Of a DNA stretch of 53,093 bases, positions 40,985 to 49,705 are shown one piece after another. Origin of the DNA: Dorea sp. (GTDB lineage: Bacteria > Bacillota > Clostridia > Lachnospirales > Lachnospiraceae); NCBI GenBank assembly GCA_022769185.1, contig JALEKG010000046.1:1-53093 (forward strand). Reading direction: 5' to 3'. A model generated the notes under the pieces. It searched no databases. It was not told the DNA's origin and was given only the letters and a program-made list of their open reading frames with translations. Position numbers and translations under genes: made by a program. Within the stretch, counting starts at the first letter, position 1. Each line of letters opens with the position of its first letter.

Positions 40985-41010
40985 AAAAAGGTGTTCCCGA
41001 AGGAACACCT
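40985..41010 (-). terminator. Terminator between HPr-like gene and dnaE
   Basis: On the minus strand AGGTGTTCC-TTCG-GGAACACCT, a perfect 9-bp stem with a stable TTCG tetraloop and a T5 tail. It lies between the HPr-like gene and the dnaE start, so dnaE likely has partial independence. Confidence 0.85.
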
Positions 41011-41037
41011 GTATCTGTCCGCATCAATTACATGATC

Positions 41038-41274
41038 TTATTTACCATTAATCATGAACTGAACTAATTTATCGATATCCTCTGGCTCATGTGCTACGAT
41101 CTCCAGTTCTGGGATCTCACCATTAGAAAAAATATTTGCCATAGATACATACTGAGATAACTTTGACTTCAGATTCAGTCTGTCTCCTTCTCCTGTTACT
41201 AACTCTACTTTTCCACTGCAGGAATCAACAACCTTAAAAAATGCATCAATATCAGTAATATTCTGTACTTTCAT
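41038..41274 (-). CDS. HPr-like protein without the PTS phosphohistidine
   Basis: 78 residues with the HPr fold pattern: an N-terminal strand and helix (NITDIDAFFKVVDSC), strand (SGKVELVTGEGDRLNLKS), helix (KLSQYVSMANIFSNG) and C-terminal (ELEIVAHEPEDIDKLVQFM). The conserved histidine of phosphocarrier HPr (usually near residue 15, in GIHARPA) is missing, as is the Ser46 region consensus. So it cannot be a phosphocarrier; it resembles HPr-like domains of unknown function. RBS AAAGGAG before the second ATG (41274). Confidence 0.8.
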   Translation of the reverse strand: MKVQNITDIDAFFKVVDSCSGKVELVTGEGDRLNLKSKLSQYVSMANIFSNGEIPELEIVAHEPEDIDKLVQFMINGK

Positions 41275-41319
41275 TCCTTTTCTCCTTTCCATACTACCAC
41301 GTTTCGCCATTATTATAAC

Positions 41320-42159
41320 CTATTTATCCCGGATTTCAATATTTTTTTCACGAATTTTTATCTTTCCTTCTTTTAACAACCGGCCAACAGCGCGTTTGAA
41401 TGCATTTTTACTTAATCCGAATTCTTTCTGGATCAGCTCTGGATCTGCCTTATCCGTAAATGGCAGCTTTCCTCCGTATTCTTCCATACGTTTCATGATC
41501 AGTGCCGCATCTGCATCCATCTGAAGAAATGCTTTTTCTCTGACACTCAGATCCAGTTTGCCATCTTCTTTTACCTTTACAACTCTTGCATGTACTCTGT
41601 CCCCAACACGAAGTTTCCCGTATGCTTCCCGCTTTGGGATCAGTGCACTGTAACAGTTATCAACGGCTACGAATACGCCGAAATTATCACTGATTTCGTA
41701 GATGATTCCATTGACCTGATCATCTTTCTGATATGGAGAATCCGTCCTGAGATGATCGTAGATCTTCATGGTTGCACAGAGTCGGTTGGACTTGTCAATA
41801 TAAAGCGCAACCAGGATCTCATCTCCTTTTTTCACCTTCGCAGTCTGTTCTTTAAACGGAAGCAGAAGATCCTTCTCAAGTCCCCAGTCCAGAAATGCTC
41901 CGATTCTTCCGGTATCCACAACCTTCAAGACCGCAAGCTCCCCTAAAGTGATCTTCGGTTCCTGTGTGGTAGCGATCAGACGGTCGGAAGAATCTTTATA
42001 TAAGAATACCTCTACCGGATCCCCGATCTCCAGTCCTTTCGGAACCTGTTTTTTCGGAAGCAGAACCTTATCATTGTTATTTCCAAGATATACTCCGAAT
42101 TCTACTTTCTTTACGATCATCAATCTTTTTTTCTTTCCTAATTCCTCTGCTAATCCCAT
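41320..42159 (-). CDS. cvfB: CvfB-type S1-domain RNA-binding protein
   Basis: 279 residues in the CvfB family: N-terminal S1-like domains (KVEFGVYLGNNNDKVLLPKKQVPKG in parts; LGELAVLKVVDTGRIGAFLDWGLEKDLLLPF; VNGIIYEISDNFGVFVAVDN) and a C-terminal winged helix (ELIQKEFGLSKNAFKRAVGRLLKEGKIKI). CvfB regulates virulence genes in staphylococci and binds RNA. Start MGLAEEL at 42159 (RBS AAAGGAAAAGACG). It is one base from the thioesterase stop, so operonic. Confidence 0.88.
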   Translation of the reverse strand: MGLAEELGKKKRLMIVKKVEFGVYLGNNNDKVLLPKKQVPKGLEIGDPVEVFLYKDSSDRLIATTQEPKITLGELAVLKVVDTGRIGAFLDWGLEKDLLLPFKEQTAKVKKGDEILVALYIDKSNRLCATMKIYDHLRTDSPYQKDDQVNGIIYEISDNFGVFVAVDNCYSALIPKREAYGKLRVGDRVHARVVKVKEDGKLDLSVREKAFLQMDADAALIMKRMEEYGGKLPFTDKADPELIQKEFGLSKNAFKRAVGRLLKEGKIKIREKNIEIRDK

Positions 42160-42183
42160 CGTCTTTTCCTTTCGTGCTCTCAT

Positions 42184-42915
42184 TTATACAAATGTAAATT
42201 CTGCTGCCGCGTACAATTTTCCGGATGCATCACACAATTCAACGATCATTCTTTCCTCTTCACGTGCAACCTTTGGATAGATGATATCTCCATATACTGC
42301 AGATTTTTTATACTCTACACGCATCTGTTTTACTTCTTTATCCTGTGGAAGAAGCTCCAGCGCCATCTGTACATATTGGCAGTTATTGACATGTTCATTG
42401 GTATCAATATGATATTTTCTGACCGGAAATGCGTCTTTTTCTTCTGTCACTTTTGGTAATGCGATCTTCCTTGACGCATATTCCATCGGAAGTGGGTCTG
42501 CCTCCCCATAAGGCTCTATCTCGGATTCCTGTGGTCTGACCGGACGTCCTTTTTCCATATCCATATAGACCCAGAGAGAATTGGCATATGCAACCATTTT
42601 CTGTTCTTCATCCTTTATACAGAAGTTACGGTCTCCAAATAATCCGTTAAAATCCGTTGCCCATGTGCTGACACTGATCTTCTCTCCCAGCTGCGGATAT
42701 CGTTCTACCACCACCTGCCAGGAAGACAAGATCCACGCTTTTTTCAGTTCTTTACAGTGACAGATTCCCAGTCCCAGATCTTCAGACTGAAAAGTACTGC
42801 AGTCCTGAAAATAATTTACAATTCCCGGGAGGGTGATCCTTCTGGTATGATCCACTTCACTGAACCGGATTCTTCCATCAATCGTATATTTAGGATTCCT
42901 TTGCATTTCCCGCAT
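42184..42915 (-). CDS. Acyl-ACP thioesterase (hotdog fold)
   Basis: 243 residues, two tandem hotdog halves of the FatA/FatB-like bacterial acyl-ACP thioesterase. Motif RFSEVDHTRRITLPGIVNYFQDCSTF in the N-terminal half and RKYHIDTNEHVNNCQYVQMALELL in the C-terminal half, which contains the catalytic Asp-Asn-His type residues (HIDTNEHVNN). It releases fatty acids from ACP. Start ATG 42915 or the fourth codon; RBS AAAGGAG is closer to the first. Between spoIIR and cvfB on the same strand. Confidence 0.88.
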   Translation of the reverse strand: MREMQRNPKYTIDGRIRFSEVDHTRRITLPGIVNYFQDCSTFQSEDLGLGICHCKELKKAWILSSWQVVVERYPQLGEKISVSTWATDFNGLFGDRNFCIKDEEQKMVAYANSLWVYMDMEKGRPVRPQESEIEPYGEADPLPMEYASRKIALPKVTEEKDAFPVRKYHIDTNEHVNNCQYVQMALELLPQDKEVKQMRVEYKKSAVYGDIIYPKVAREEERMIVELCDASGKLYAAAEFTFV

Positions 42916-42928
42916 AACTCCTTTCTAT

Positions 42929-43609
42929 CTATGGCTCTTCATCATCATCTCCAAAGAAGAACCATTTTATCTTAAAATCTGTGGTTGCCGTAACCATCTC
43001 GTATTCCTCTGCACTGAGTGCGCTTTTCAGCTTTTGTTTTCCTTCGTCATCGACGACCGCACAGGTCGCATTGGTAAAACAGAGATTCGGATATAAGACA
43101 CACCACCAGTTATGGCCGCTGGCTCTTCCGAGTTTCACCCTGAGTGCTTCATATTCTCCTTCCGGGAATAAAATATCTCCATACTTTTTATCGGGAAAAT
43201 AGCAGGAGGTTACTTCTGCCTGCGCCTGATAAGAATAGCCCTCATCCCGGATGACCCGGTCAGCCACTGCTTCAATCTCTTTCAGGTGTTCTCTGGCCCA
43301 CTGTCTGGTATGTTCCACATCCATTTCAGCTGATTCCTGTGACATGTCTTCCTTCATATATTGAAGAACTGCATCCCTGACCTTTAACTTCACGTTCTGG
43401 TCTTCTTCACTGTCACTGTTCGCAAGCACATGAAAACGAAATACTTCTCCTGCAAGTGTTTCCTGTGTCTCTGCCATCTTGGCCTCTACCCGTTCCATTC
43501 GGCGGTCCACAAGGAATCCTGTCAGGACCAGAGCAATACAAGTTCCAAGTATACCACAGATCATCTGTTTTTTTCCATATTTTTTCAATGATTCTTTTAT
43601 CTGAATCAT
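42929..43609 (-). CDS. spoIIR: Stage II sporulation protein R
   Basis: 226 residues. An N-terminal signal-anchor (MICGILGTCIALVLTGFLV, after a basic KESLKKYGKKQ) and the typical sequence FRFHVLANSDSEEDQNVKLKVRDAVL, then TSCYFPDKKYGDILFPEGEYEALRVKLGRASGHNWWCVLYPNLCF, seen in pieces, and a C-terminal FKIKWFF. SpoIIR is made in the forespore, secreted to the intermembrane space and activates SpoIIGA, so that pro-sigma-E is processed in the mother cell. Start ATG 43609, behind AGGAGGCTGATACAT. Presence argues strongly for an endospore former. Confidence 0.95.
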   Translation of the reverse strand: MIQIKESLKKYGKKQMICGILGTCIALVLTGFLVDRRMERVEAKMAETQETLAGEVFRFHVLANSDSEEDQNVKLKVRDAVLQYMKEDMSQESAEMDVEHTRQWAREHLKEIEAVADRVIRDEGYSYQAQAEVTSCYFPDKKYGDILFPEGEYEALRVKLGRASGHNWWCVLYPNLCFTNATCAVVDDEGKQKLKSALSAEEYEMVTATTDFKIKWFFFGDDDEEP

Positions 43610-43677
43610 ATGTATCAGCCTCCTAAATATCATGTTCTATTCAGGAGTCTTGACACATATAAATATTTTATTCTGAT

Positions 43678-44355
43678 TTAATTCTGTTTTGTACGGATAA
43701 TATCAATCACTGCTTCTACCTGGTTATCGATATGCTGACACACTATCCCGGATGCCTCATCCTTCTCTTTTTTGGCAATGTGTTCTATGATCTCTTCATG
43801 CTCTGCAATGAGCTGTGGATATACCTCTTCATTTTTCAGATATTCTACACGGAACCGATACATCTGTTCCCGCAGATTATTCAGAAGCTGGATCAGTTTC
43901 TGGTTGTCTGTTGCCATAAAGATGACATCATGAAAACGTACATCTGCTTCTGCAATTTCTGTAATATCTCTGCTCTTTAATATCTTTTTAAACTCTTCCG
44001 CCGCTCTTTTCAGTTCTTCAATCTCTTCCTGGGTAATCTTATCACAGGCAAGCTGCACTGCCAGTTCTTCCAGAGCCTTACGAACTTCCAGCACATCTCT
44101 TAAACTTTTCTCTGTGATGTCTGCAACCTCCGCACCCTTTCTCGGAATCATAATGACCAGGCCTTCCAGTTCCAGCTTACGGATTGCCTCACGAATCGGA
44201 GTACGGCTTACACCCAGCTTGTTAGCAAGCTGAATCTCCATCAGACGTTCCCCCGGTTTTAACTCTCCTCTTAAAATTGCCTGTCTGAGTGTATTAAACA
44301 CTACATCACGAAGTGGCAGATATTCGTTCATTGTTACTTTGAAATTTGGTTCCAT
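43678..44355 (-). CDS. GntR/FadR (FCD-type) transcriptional regulator
   Basis: 225 residues. Winged HTH at residues 10-70 (LRDVVFNTLRQAILRGELKPGERLMEIQLANKLGVSRTPIREAIRKLELEGL in pieces), then an all-helical FCD domain with three His positions (VRFHDVIFMAT, EHEEIIEHI, CQHIDNQ), which in this group bind a metal and an organic acid ligand. RBS GGAGGAAATAAAGG. It is 3 nt downstream of ispE, probably in one transcript. Target unknown. Confidence 0.9.
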   Translation of the reverse strand: MEPNFKVTMNEYLPLRDVVFNTLRQAILRGELKPGERLMEIQLANKLGVSRTPIREAIRKLELEGLVIMIPRKGAEVADITEKSLRDVLEVRKALEELAVQLACDKITQEEIEELKRAAEEFKKILKSRDITEIAEADVRFHDVIFMATDNQKLIQLLNNLREQMYRFRVEYLKNEEVYPQLIAEHEEIIEHIAKKEKDEASGIVCQHIDNQVEAVIDIIRTKQN

Positions 44356-44358
44356 CCT

Positions 44359-45234
44359 TTATTTCCTCCTTGCATTGTGTATTCCAGTCACATACACCTG
44401 CTTTGCCAGCTGCTGCTCTCTTATCCTTCTTGCTGCTCTTTTTGCCCGGTCTTTCTCATCAAAGATTCCAAACACCGTCGGACCGCTTCCGCTCATCATA
44501 GCATTCAGCGCGCCGCTCTTTTTCATGACATTTTTAATCTCTTCAATTACCGGATATTCTTCGATCGTCACTTTCTCCAGTACATTTCCCATAGAGGAAG
44601 CAATCTTTTTCAGGTTTCGCTCTTTCAGGCCTTTCAGAATTCCGTCAATATCCGGATGCTCGGTAATCTCATGAGAATCCAGCTTCTCATAAACGAGCTT
44701 GGTTGATACGCTGATCGGCGGCTTTGCAATCAGTACATGACACTTGGGCATAGCCGGAAGCGGGGTCAGTATCTCACCGATTCCTTCTGCCAGAACAGTT
44801 CCTCTCATAATACAATAAGGTACATCTGCACCAAGCGTTACTCCCCTGTCCATCAGCTCCTGCTGTGACAGTCCCAGAGAAAACATACGATTCATCCCAA
44901 ACAGAACAGTTGCTGCGTTGGAACTGCCGCCCGCCATTCCCGCCGCAACCGGGATATGTTTCTCCAGCGTGATCTTCACCCCTTCTTTGATCTCAAACTC
45001 TTTCATCAGAAGATCAGCTGCCCGATAAGCGAGATTATTCTCATTCACCGGCAGATAAAAAAGATTCGTGTTCAGTTCAATTCCCGGTTTCTTCGTCTTC
45101 TCCATCTTGATCTGATCATAAAGATACAGCGTCTGCATGACCATTCGCACATCATGGTAGCCATTTTCTCTTCTCCCCAGTACATCCAGTCCCAGGTTAA
45201 TCTTTCCCAGTGCTTTTAATTCTAACTTATCCAT
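44359..45234 (-). CDS. ispE: 4-diphosphocytidyl-2-C-methyl-D-erythritol kinase
   Basis: 291 residues, GHMP kinase. LKALGKINLGLDVLGRRENGYHDV begins the fold, and PVAAGMAGGSSNAATVL is the P-loop-like motif; GADVPYCIMRGTVLAEGIGE and SGSGPTVFGIF close it. IspE phosphorylates CDP-ME with ATP in the non-mevalonate isoprenoid pathway. Followed by the GntR gene and preceded by the SPOCS-LysM gene with a 33-nt gap. Confidence 0.95.
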   Translation of the reverse strand: MDKLELKALGKINLGLDVLGRRENGYHDVRMVMQTLYLYDQIKMEKTKKPGIELNTNLFYLPVNENNLAYRAADLLMKEFEIKEGVKITLEKHIPVAAGMAGGSSNAATVLFGMNRMFSLGLSQQELMDRGVTLGADVPYCIMRGTVLAEGIGEILTPLPAMPKCHVLIAKPPISVSTKLVYEKLDSHEITEHPDIDGILKGLKERNLKKIASSMGNVLEKVTIEEYPVIEEIKNVMKKSGALNAMMSGSGPTVFGIFDEKDRAKRAARRIREQQLAKQVYVTGIHNARRK

Positions 45235-45267
45235 ACATCTTCTCCTTGTATCTTGTATACAGTGTAC

Positions 45268-46827
45268 TTATAGTATACTCACATTTTCTTTAAAAATCAA
45301 TATTTTATCCCCAATCTTTATTTCTTCTTTTTCCAGATTATTTACCTCCATGATTCCTTCTACGGTTGTGCTGTACCGTTTGGCCAGATTCCACAGATCA
45401 TCCCCGTCTTTTACAATATATCCGACAATTCCCGGACGTTTTTCCACTTCTTCCATATGAATCGGTTCAAATTTCACAGATTCAATGTTGGTAATCGTTA
45501 CCGGTCTCTTTAAAAAGCTGTTAAATGCGAGTACGGCTTTCACTTCAACTTCATCACTTCCCATAAGACCTATGGACAGTTGTTCCACCGTATAGGTCAG
45601 GTCGCAGACCATATCCTCTGTCGTCTCATTACTTTCCATGAGATAGGAAAATGGCACCATTCCCTGCCAGGTGTCGAATGGAACAGAATCATCCGCTTTC
45701 ACATACAGGAAACTCAGATGCAAGACTCCTTCGATCTGAATGCCTCCCTCCACCGTTTCTGTATGCTCAATCTGAATTCTTGCGCTGCTGTGACAGATCT
45801 GCAGGATACTGTCTTTGATCTCCGGAAGGGATAACTGTTCTGTCACTCTACATTTAGAATGATTCTGCATCAGCAGCTGTTCCATCTGTAATTCTTTCGT
45901 AACCGGCACACATACCTTTTCCAGGGAATAAAGATCTGACAGGATTTCCAGTGTTTCTTCTTCATATACAGTCATGCGGACTTCCAGTGTTGCTTCCACC
46001 CCGATCAGACGCATTTCTCCGTTCTCATCCATTCTTACATCGATATTTACATCCGCAAGCTCAGAATAGATCTGATGATACATCGTTTCCTGGGCTCCAT
46101 AGCACTCAATACGGCCCTCATACGGAATTGCCTGACTGATCCAGTCTGTTTTTCCATCCAGTGTCTCATACAGACAGAACAGCTGCAGTTCACCCTGAAG
46201 TTCTAACTCATCTGCCTTCAGTCTGGTATCCAGTTTTCTGCTGCTTACATTTGTCCAAAGTAATGTACCGATATTTTCCTTGGTTCCATTTAATACAATC
46301 TCTTCTTTGATCCGATAGGTATCTTTTCCCGACCGGAATACCTTTAATAATTCTTTTGTATTGGTCTTTTTGTAAATGGGCGTCTCACTATCGATATCTG
46401 TTGTAATCTCGGATTCCTGCTGTCCTTCAGAACCGATGGTGATCTCTGCCAGTGTTTTGATATTCAGTTTTCTGGAATGAATTACAGTCACCGTAAGATC
46501 TACGTCTGCCGTCTTCAGGAACAGATTCCCTGCCGGCTCCTGCTCCAGATAGACCATTTCTTCAAATGGAATTCTGCCTTCCAGGCTGGATAAGCGTACT
46601 TCTCCTTCTTCAGCCACATACAGGACTCTGAAATTCAGTTTTCCCGCCACCCTTATGTAGTTCTCCACAATTTTCATATCTTCTACATTCAGATTTCCCT
46701 CTCCGAGAATGATCTGTTTTACATCGTTTTTCGCGTCCGGTACATTGTAGTCATCATCAATATAGAACTGATCTGTAATAGTCTTTCCCATCCGATAGAT
46801 CTGCATCTGTCTTGTAATATACTCCAT
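45268..46827 (-). CDS. SPOCS-domain (DUF3794) protein with C-terminal LysM
   Basis: 519 residues. Three repeated SPOCS/DUF3794 units (e.g. VPDAKNDVKQIILGEGNLNVEDMKIVENYIRVAGKLNF; LDTRLKADELELQGELQLFCLYE; LQICHSSARIQIEHTETVEGGIQIEGVL), each about 120 residues, then a LysM domain (IVGYIVKDGDDLWNLAKRYSTTVEGIMEVNNL). This architecture is common in Clostridia spore coat or cortex proteins such as the SipL/SpoIVA-binding type. It binds peptidoglycan through LysM. RBS GGAGGACGGATC. It ends before ispE and follows the lipoprotein gene by 11 nt, perhaps in one operon. Confidence 0.9.
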   Translation of the reverse strand: MEYITRQMQIYRMGKTITDQFYIDDDYNVPDAKNDVKQIILGEGNLNVEDMKIVENYIRVAGKLNFRVLYVAEEGEVRLSSLEGRIPFEEMVYLEQEPAGNLFLKTADVDLTVTVIHSRKLNIKTLAEITIGSEGQQESEITTDIDSETPIYKKTNTKELLKVFRSGKDTYRIKEEIVLNGTKENIGTLLWTNVSSRKLDTRLKADELELQGELQLFCLYETLDGKTDWISQAIPYEGRIECYGAQETMYHQIYSELADVNIDVRMDENGEMRLIGVEATLEVRMTVYEEETLEILSDLYSLEKVCVPVTKELQMEQLLMQNHSKCRVTEQLSLPEIKDSILQICHSSARIQIEHTETVEGGIQIEGVLHLSFLYVKADDSVPFDTWQGMVPFSYLMESNETTEDMVCDLTYTVEQLSIGLMGSDEVEVKAVLAFNSFLKRPVTITNIESVKFEPIHMEEVEKRPGIVGYIVKDGDDLWNLAKRYSTTVEGIMEVNNLEKEEIKIGDKILIFKENVSIL

Positions 46828-46838
46828 GATCCGTCCTC

Positions 46839-47246
46839 CTAATCATAAATAATCTGTTTGTCAGTATATTCCATCTTTATTACTACATATGGGCAGGTTT
46901 TCTTATTTAGAATCTTTTCTTCTTTTCCCGGCCCCAGAAGGCTCGTTCTTACATAGATTGCATTTTCCGTTTCATAGCATTCATTTACCTCAATACTGTA
47001 CCCCGTCGTATCCTGGGTGCCATATCCGCGGACGACATAAAGATATCCTTTTTCTCCATAGATCATCTTCATCACTTCTGACTTTGCATCTTTAATCTCC
47101 TCCTGTAATGTTTCGGGAATCTCATCCTTCTCTACAACGGTAAATTCAACGTCCCGAAGCTTCTTCTCATCCAGCTTTCCCGCCTGACATCCCATAAGCC
47201 ACAGGACCGGAAACATCAGCATCAGTAGTATCGCCATCTTCTTCAT
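46839..47246 (-). CDS. Lipoprotein with PrcB-like C-terminal domain
   Basis: 135 residues with a lipoprotein signal peptide (MKKMAILLMLMFPVLWLMGC, lipobox LMGC) and a soluble domain containing YLYVVRGYGTQDTTGYSIEVNECYET, VRTSLLGPGKEEKI and PYVVIKMEYTDKQI, like the PrcB C-terminal domain. It is anchored in the membrane and exposed outside. Upstream of the SPOCS-LysM gene by 11 nt, so a role in spore coat assembly is possible. Not certain as to function. Confidence 0.8.
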   Translation of the reverse strand: MKKMAILLMLMFPVLWLMGCQAGKLDEKKLRDVEFTVVEKDEIPETLQEEIKDAKSEVMKMIYGEKGYLYVVRGYGTQDTTGYSIEVNECYETENAIYVRTSLLGPGKEEKILNKKTCPYVVIKMEYTDKQIIYD

Positions 47247-47358
47247 GGAAACCTGCTTAAAATATTCTCTTTATCATCATACACAAGAACACTGGGAAAA
47301 ATACCAACTTTGTAGTATAATAATCTTGGATTACAGTTCAGAAAGGATATTCACAGAT

Positions 47359-48093
47359 ATGATTAGAATTATACTCATCTTGTTATTTGTCATTTTATTT
47401 CTGATGATCGGGATCCCCGTACTCGGGATCGAATGGCTGATCGGAAAGGTAAGTAAAAAAACCATGGATTACTCCAGTCTCCGTCTGGTGCAATGGGCAT
47501 TTCGGACCGTACTGAAGATTTCCGGCGTGGAGCTTACCGTGATCGGAGAGGAAAATGTACCGGATGAGCCGGTACTGTTTATCGGAAACCACCGGAGTTA
47601 CTTTGATATTGTAATTACTTATGCCCGCTGCAAACGCCTGACCGGTTACATTGCAAAGAAAGAGATGCTCTCCATTCCTCTACTAAGTACATGGATGAAG
47701 CGTCTGTACTGCCTATTTCTTGACAGGAGCAATCCAAAAGAAGGGTTAAAGACGATTCTTCAGGCGATTGATTATGTAAAGCAGGGCATTTCCATCTGCA
47801 TATTCCCGGAAGGGACAAGGAATACCGGCGAAGAATTATCGATGCTTCCGTTCCATGCCGGATCCTTTAAGATTGCAGAGAAAACAGGATGCGCAATTGT
47901 CCCCATGAGCTTAAACAACACTGCTGACATCTTCGAAGGACATTTTCCATTTGTAAAAAAGACTCACGTCATTCTGGAATATGGCACTCCAATCTATCCA
48001 AAAGAGCTGGACAAGGAGACCAGAAAGCACATCGGAGAATACTGCAGCAACATCATTCAGGAAACGATCAATAAGAACCAGGCGCTTGTTTAG
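47359..48093 (+). CDS. plsC: 1-acyl-sn-glycerol-3-phosphate acyltransferase
   Basis: 244 residues from the chosen start MIRIILILLFVILF at 47359 (GAAAGG upstream); the same frame extends to 47245 but overlaps the promoter-like TATAAT at about 47319. An N-terminal membrane anchor precedes the acyltransferase motifs NHRSYFDI (H-x4-D) and FPEGTRNTG. PlsC transfers an acyl group to lysophosphatidate in phospholipid synthesis at the cytoplasmic membrane. It is the first plus-strand gene after the long minus-strand block and ends in its own terminator at 48076-48108. Confidence 0.92.
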   Translation: MIRIILILLFVILFLMIGIPVLGIEWLIGKVSKKTMDYSSLRLVQWAFRTVLKISGVELTVIGEENVPDEPVLFIGNHRSYFDIVITYARCKRLTGYIAKKEMLSIPLLSTWMKRLYCLFLDRSNPKEGLKTILQAIDYVKQGISICIFPEGTRNTGEELSMLPFHAGSFKIAEKTGCAIVPMSLNNTADIFEGHFPFVKKTHVILEYGTPIYPKELDKETRKHIGEYCSNIIQETINKNQALV

Positions 48094-48108
48094 GGCCTGG
48101 TTTTTTCA
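48076..48108 (+). terminator. plsC terminator
   Basis: AACCAGGC (48076-48083) pairs with GCCTGGTT (48095-48102), then TTTTTT. The plsC stop codon TAG lies in the loop. Confidence 0.8.
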
Positions 48109-48135
48109 TGCTTTCCGGCACAGATTACTTTTTCT

Positions 48136-48164
48136 TTTACTTTTGCCCCCTAAAGTGCTATAAT
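48136..48164 (+). promoter_or_regulatory. Candidate pncB promoter
   Basis: TTTACT (48136-48141), 17-bp spacer, TATAAT (48159-48164) with extended -10 TG (TGCTATAAT). A leader of about 64 nt contains a small GCTGT-ACAGC hairpin. Confidence 0.65.
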
Positions 48165-48234
48165 AAAACGGAATTTATATTCATAATTAAAACGGCGCTG
48201 TCAAACAGCAGGCAAAAAGGAGTTATTTTGTAAA

Positions 48235-49689
48235 ATGAGTACACGAAACCTTACTTTACTGACGGACCTGTATGAACTTACGATGATGCAGGGATATTAT
48301 GCCAAAGGTCAGAATGAAAAAGTCATTTTTGACGTATTCTTCCGTCAGAATCCATGTAACAACGGTTATTCTGTTTGTGCCGGACTGGAACAGGTGATAG
48401 AGTATATCAAAAACCTGAACTTCACGTATGAAGATGTTGATTATCTGAGAAGTCTTGGAATATTCAGTGAAGACTTCCTTCATTATCTAAGTGGATTCCA
48501 TTTCAGCGGAGATATCTATGCAATTCCGGAAGGTACAGTTATATTTCCAAAAGAGCCTCTTCTGAAAGTCGTTGCTCCTATCATGGAGGCACAACTTGTG
48601 GAAACCGCTATTTTAAATATTATCAATCATCAGTCGCTGATTGCGACCAAGACTTCACGTATCGTATTCGCAGCTAACGGTGACGGCATCATGGAATTCG
48701 GACTAAGAAGAGCCCAGGGACCAGATGCGGGACTATATGGGGCCAGAGCGGCCATGATCGGCGGATGTGTCGGTACCTCCAATGTCCTTGCCGGCCAGAT
48801 GTTTGACGTTCCTGTTATGGGAACCCATGCACACAGCTGGATCATGAGTTTCCCAGATGAATATACTGCCTTTAAAACATACGCCGATATGTATCCAGAG
48901 AACTGCACACTGCTGGTTGACACCTACGACACCTTAAAATCCGGTGTCCCAAATGCGATCCGGGTATTCCAGGAATATAAAGACGCCGGAAAAAAATTTA
49001 AGAAATATGGAATCCGTCTGGACAGCGGTGACCTTGCATACCTTTCCAAAAAAGCCCGTAAGATGCTGGATGAGGCAGGATTCACCGATGCAACGATCTG
49101 TGCGTCCAATGATCTGGACGAGTACCTGCTTCATGATCTTAAGATGCAGGGTGCGGCAATTGATTCCTGGGGTGTGGGCACCAACCTCATCACGTCAAAA
49201 GACTGCCCGTCCTTTGGCGGTGTCTATAAGCTTGCCGCCATTCAGAATGAAGACGGTGAATTTATACCGAAGATCAAGATTTCAGAAAATACAGAAAAGA
49301 TTACCAATCCGGGCAACAAGACGATCTATCGGATCTATGAAAAAGCAACCGGAAAGGTAAAGGCTGATCTGATCTGTTTTGCAGATGAAACCTTTGACAC
49401 CAGTCAGGATCTGCATTTGTTTGACCCGCTGGAAACCTGGAAAAAGACGAAGCTTCCGGGAGGTTCTTACACCATGCGGGAGATCCTCGTACCTGTGTTC
49501 CGCCACGGAGAATGTGTGTATAAATCACCTTCTGTTCGTGAAATTGCAGACTATTGTAAACGTGAAAAAGATACCCTGTGGGATGAGACCAAACGTCTCT
49601 TCTATCCGCACCGGGTATATGTCGATCTATCACCCAGACTTTATGAGGTGAAGAAATCTCTGTTAGATCAGATGAATAAGACAGACTAA
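48235..49689 (+). CDS. pncB: Nicotinate phosphoribosyltransferase
   Basis: 484 residues. NLTLLTDLYELTMMQGYYAKGQNEKVIFDVFFRQNPCNNGYSVCAGL in pieces is the NAPRTase start, and the phosphoribosyl-binding and catalytic parts follow (EFGLRRAQGPDAGLYGARAAMIGGCVGTSNVLAG; MGTHAHSW; FVDTYDT-like LLVDTYDTLKSGVPNAIRVF; IRLDSGDLAYLSKKARKML). It makes nicotinate mononucleotide from nicotinate and PRPP in the NAD salvage pathway, with ATP hydrolysis. RBS AAAAAGGAG, with an unusual 12-nt spacing. The next gene, ddl, is 16 nt downstream. Confidence 0.95.
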   Translation: MSTRNLTLLTDLYELTMMQGYYAKGQNEKVIFDVFFRQNPCNNGYSVCAGLEQVIEYIKNLNFTYEDVDYLRSLGIFSEDFLHYLSGFHFSGDIYAIPEGTVIFPKEPLLKVVAPIMEAQLVETAILNIINHQSLIATKTSRIVFAANGDGIMEFGLRRAQGPDAGLYGARAAMIGGCVGTSNVLAGQMFDVPVMGTHAHSWIMSFPDEYTAFKTYADMYPENCTLLVDTYDTLKSGVPNAIRVFQEYKDAGKKFKKYGIRLDSGDLAYLSKKARKMLDEAGFTDATICASNDLDEYLLHDLKMQGAAIDSWGVGTNLITSKDCPSFGGVYKLAAIQNEDGEFIPKIKISENTEKITNPGNKTIYRIYEKATGKVKADLICFADETFDTSQDLHLFDPLETWKKTKLPGGSYTMREILVPVFRHGECVYKSPSVREIADYCKREKDTLWDETKRLFYPHRVYVDLSPRLYEVKKSLLDQMNKTD

Positions 49690-49705
49690 GAAAGGAGACA
49701 ACATT

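Noticed and set aside
40985-41010. Terminator hairpin as a regulatory RNA upstream of dnaE
   Set aside because: A simple stem with a TTCG loop and T-tail is fully explained as the terminator of the upstream operon.
48165-48234. Riboswitch in the pncB leader
   Set aside because: The leader is only about 64 nt, with one small hairpin, too short for known NAD-type aptamers.
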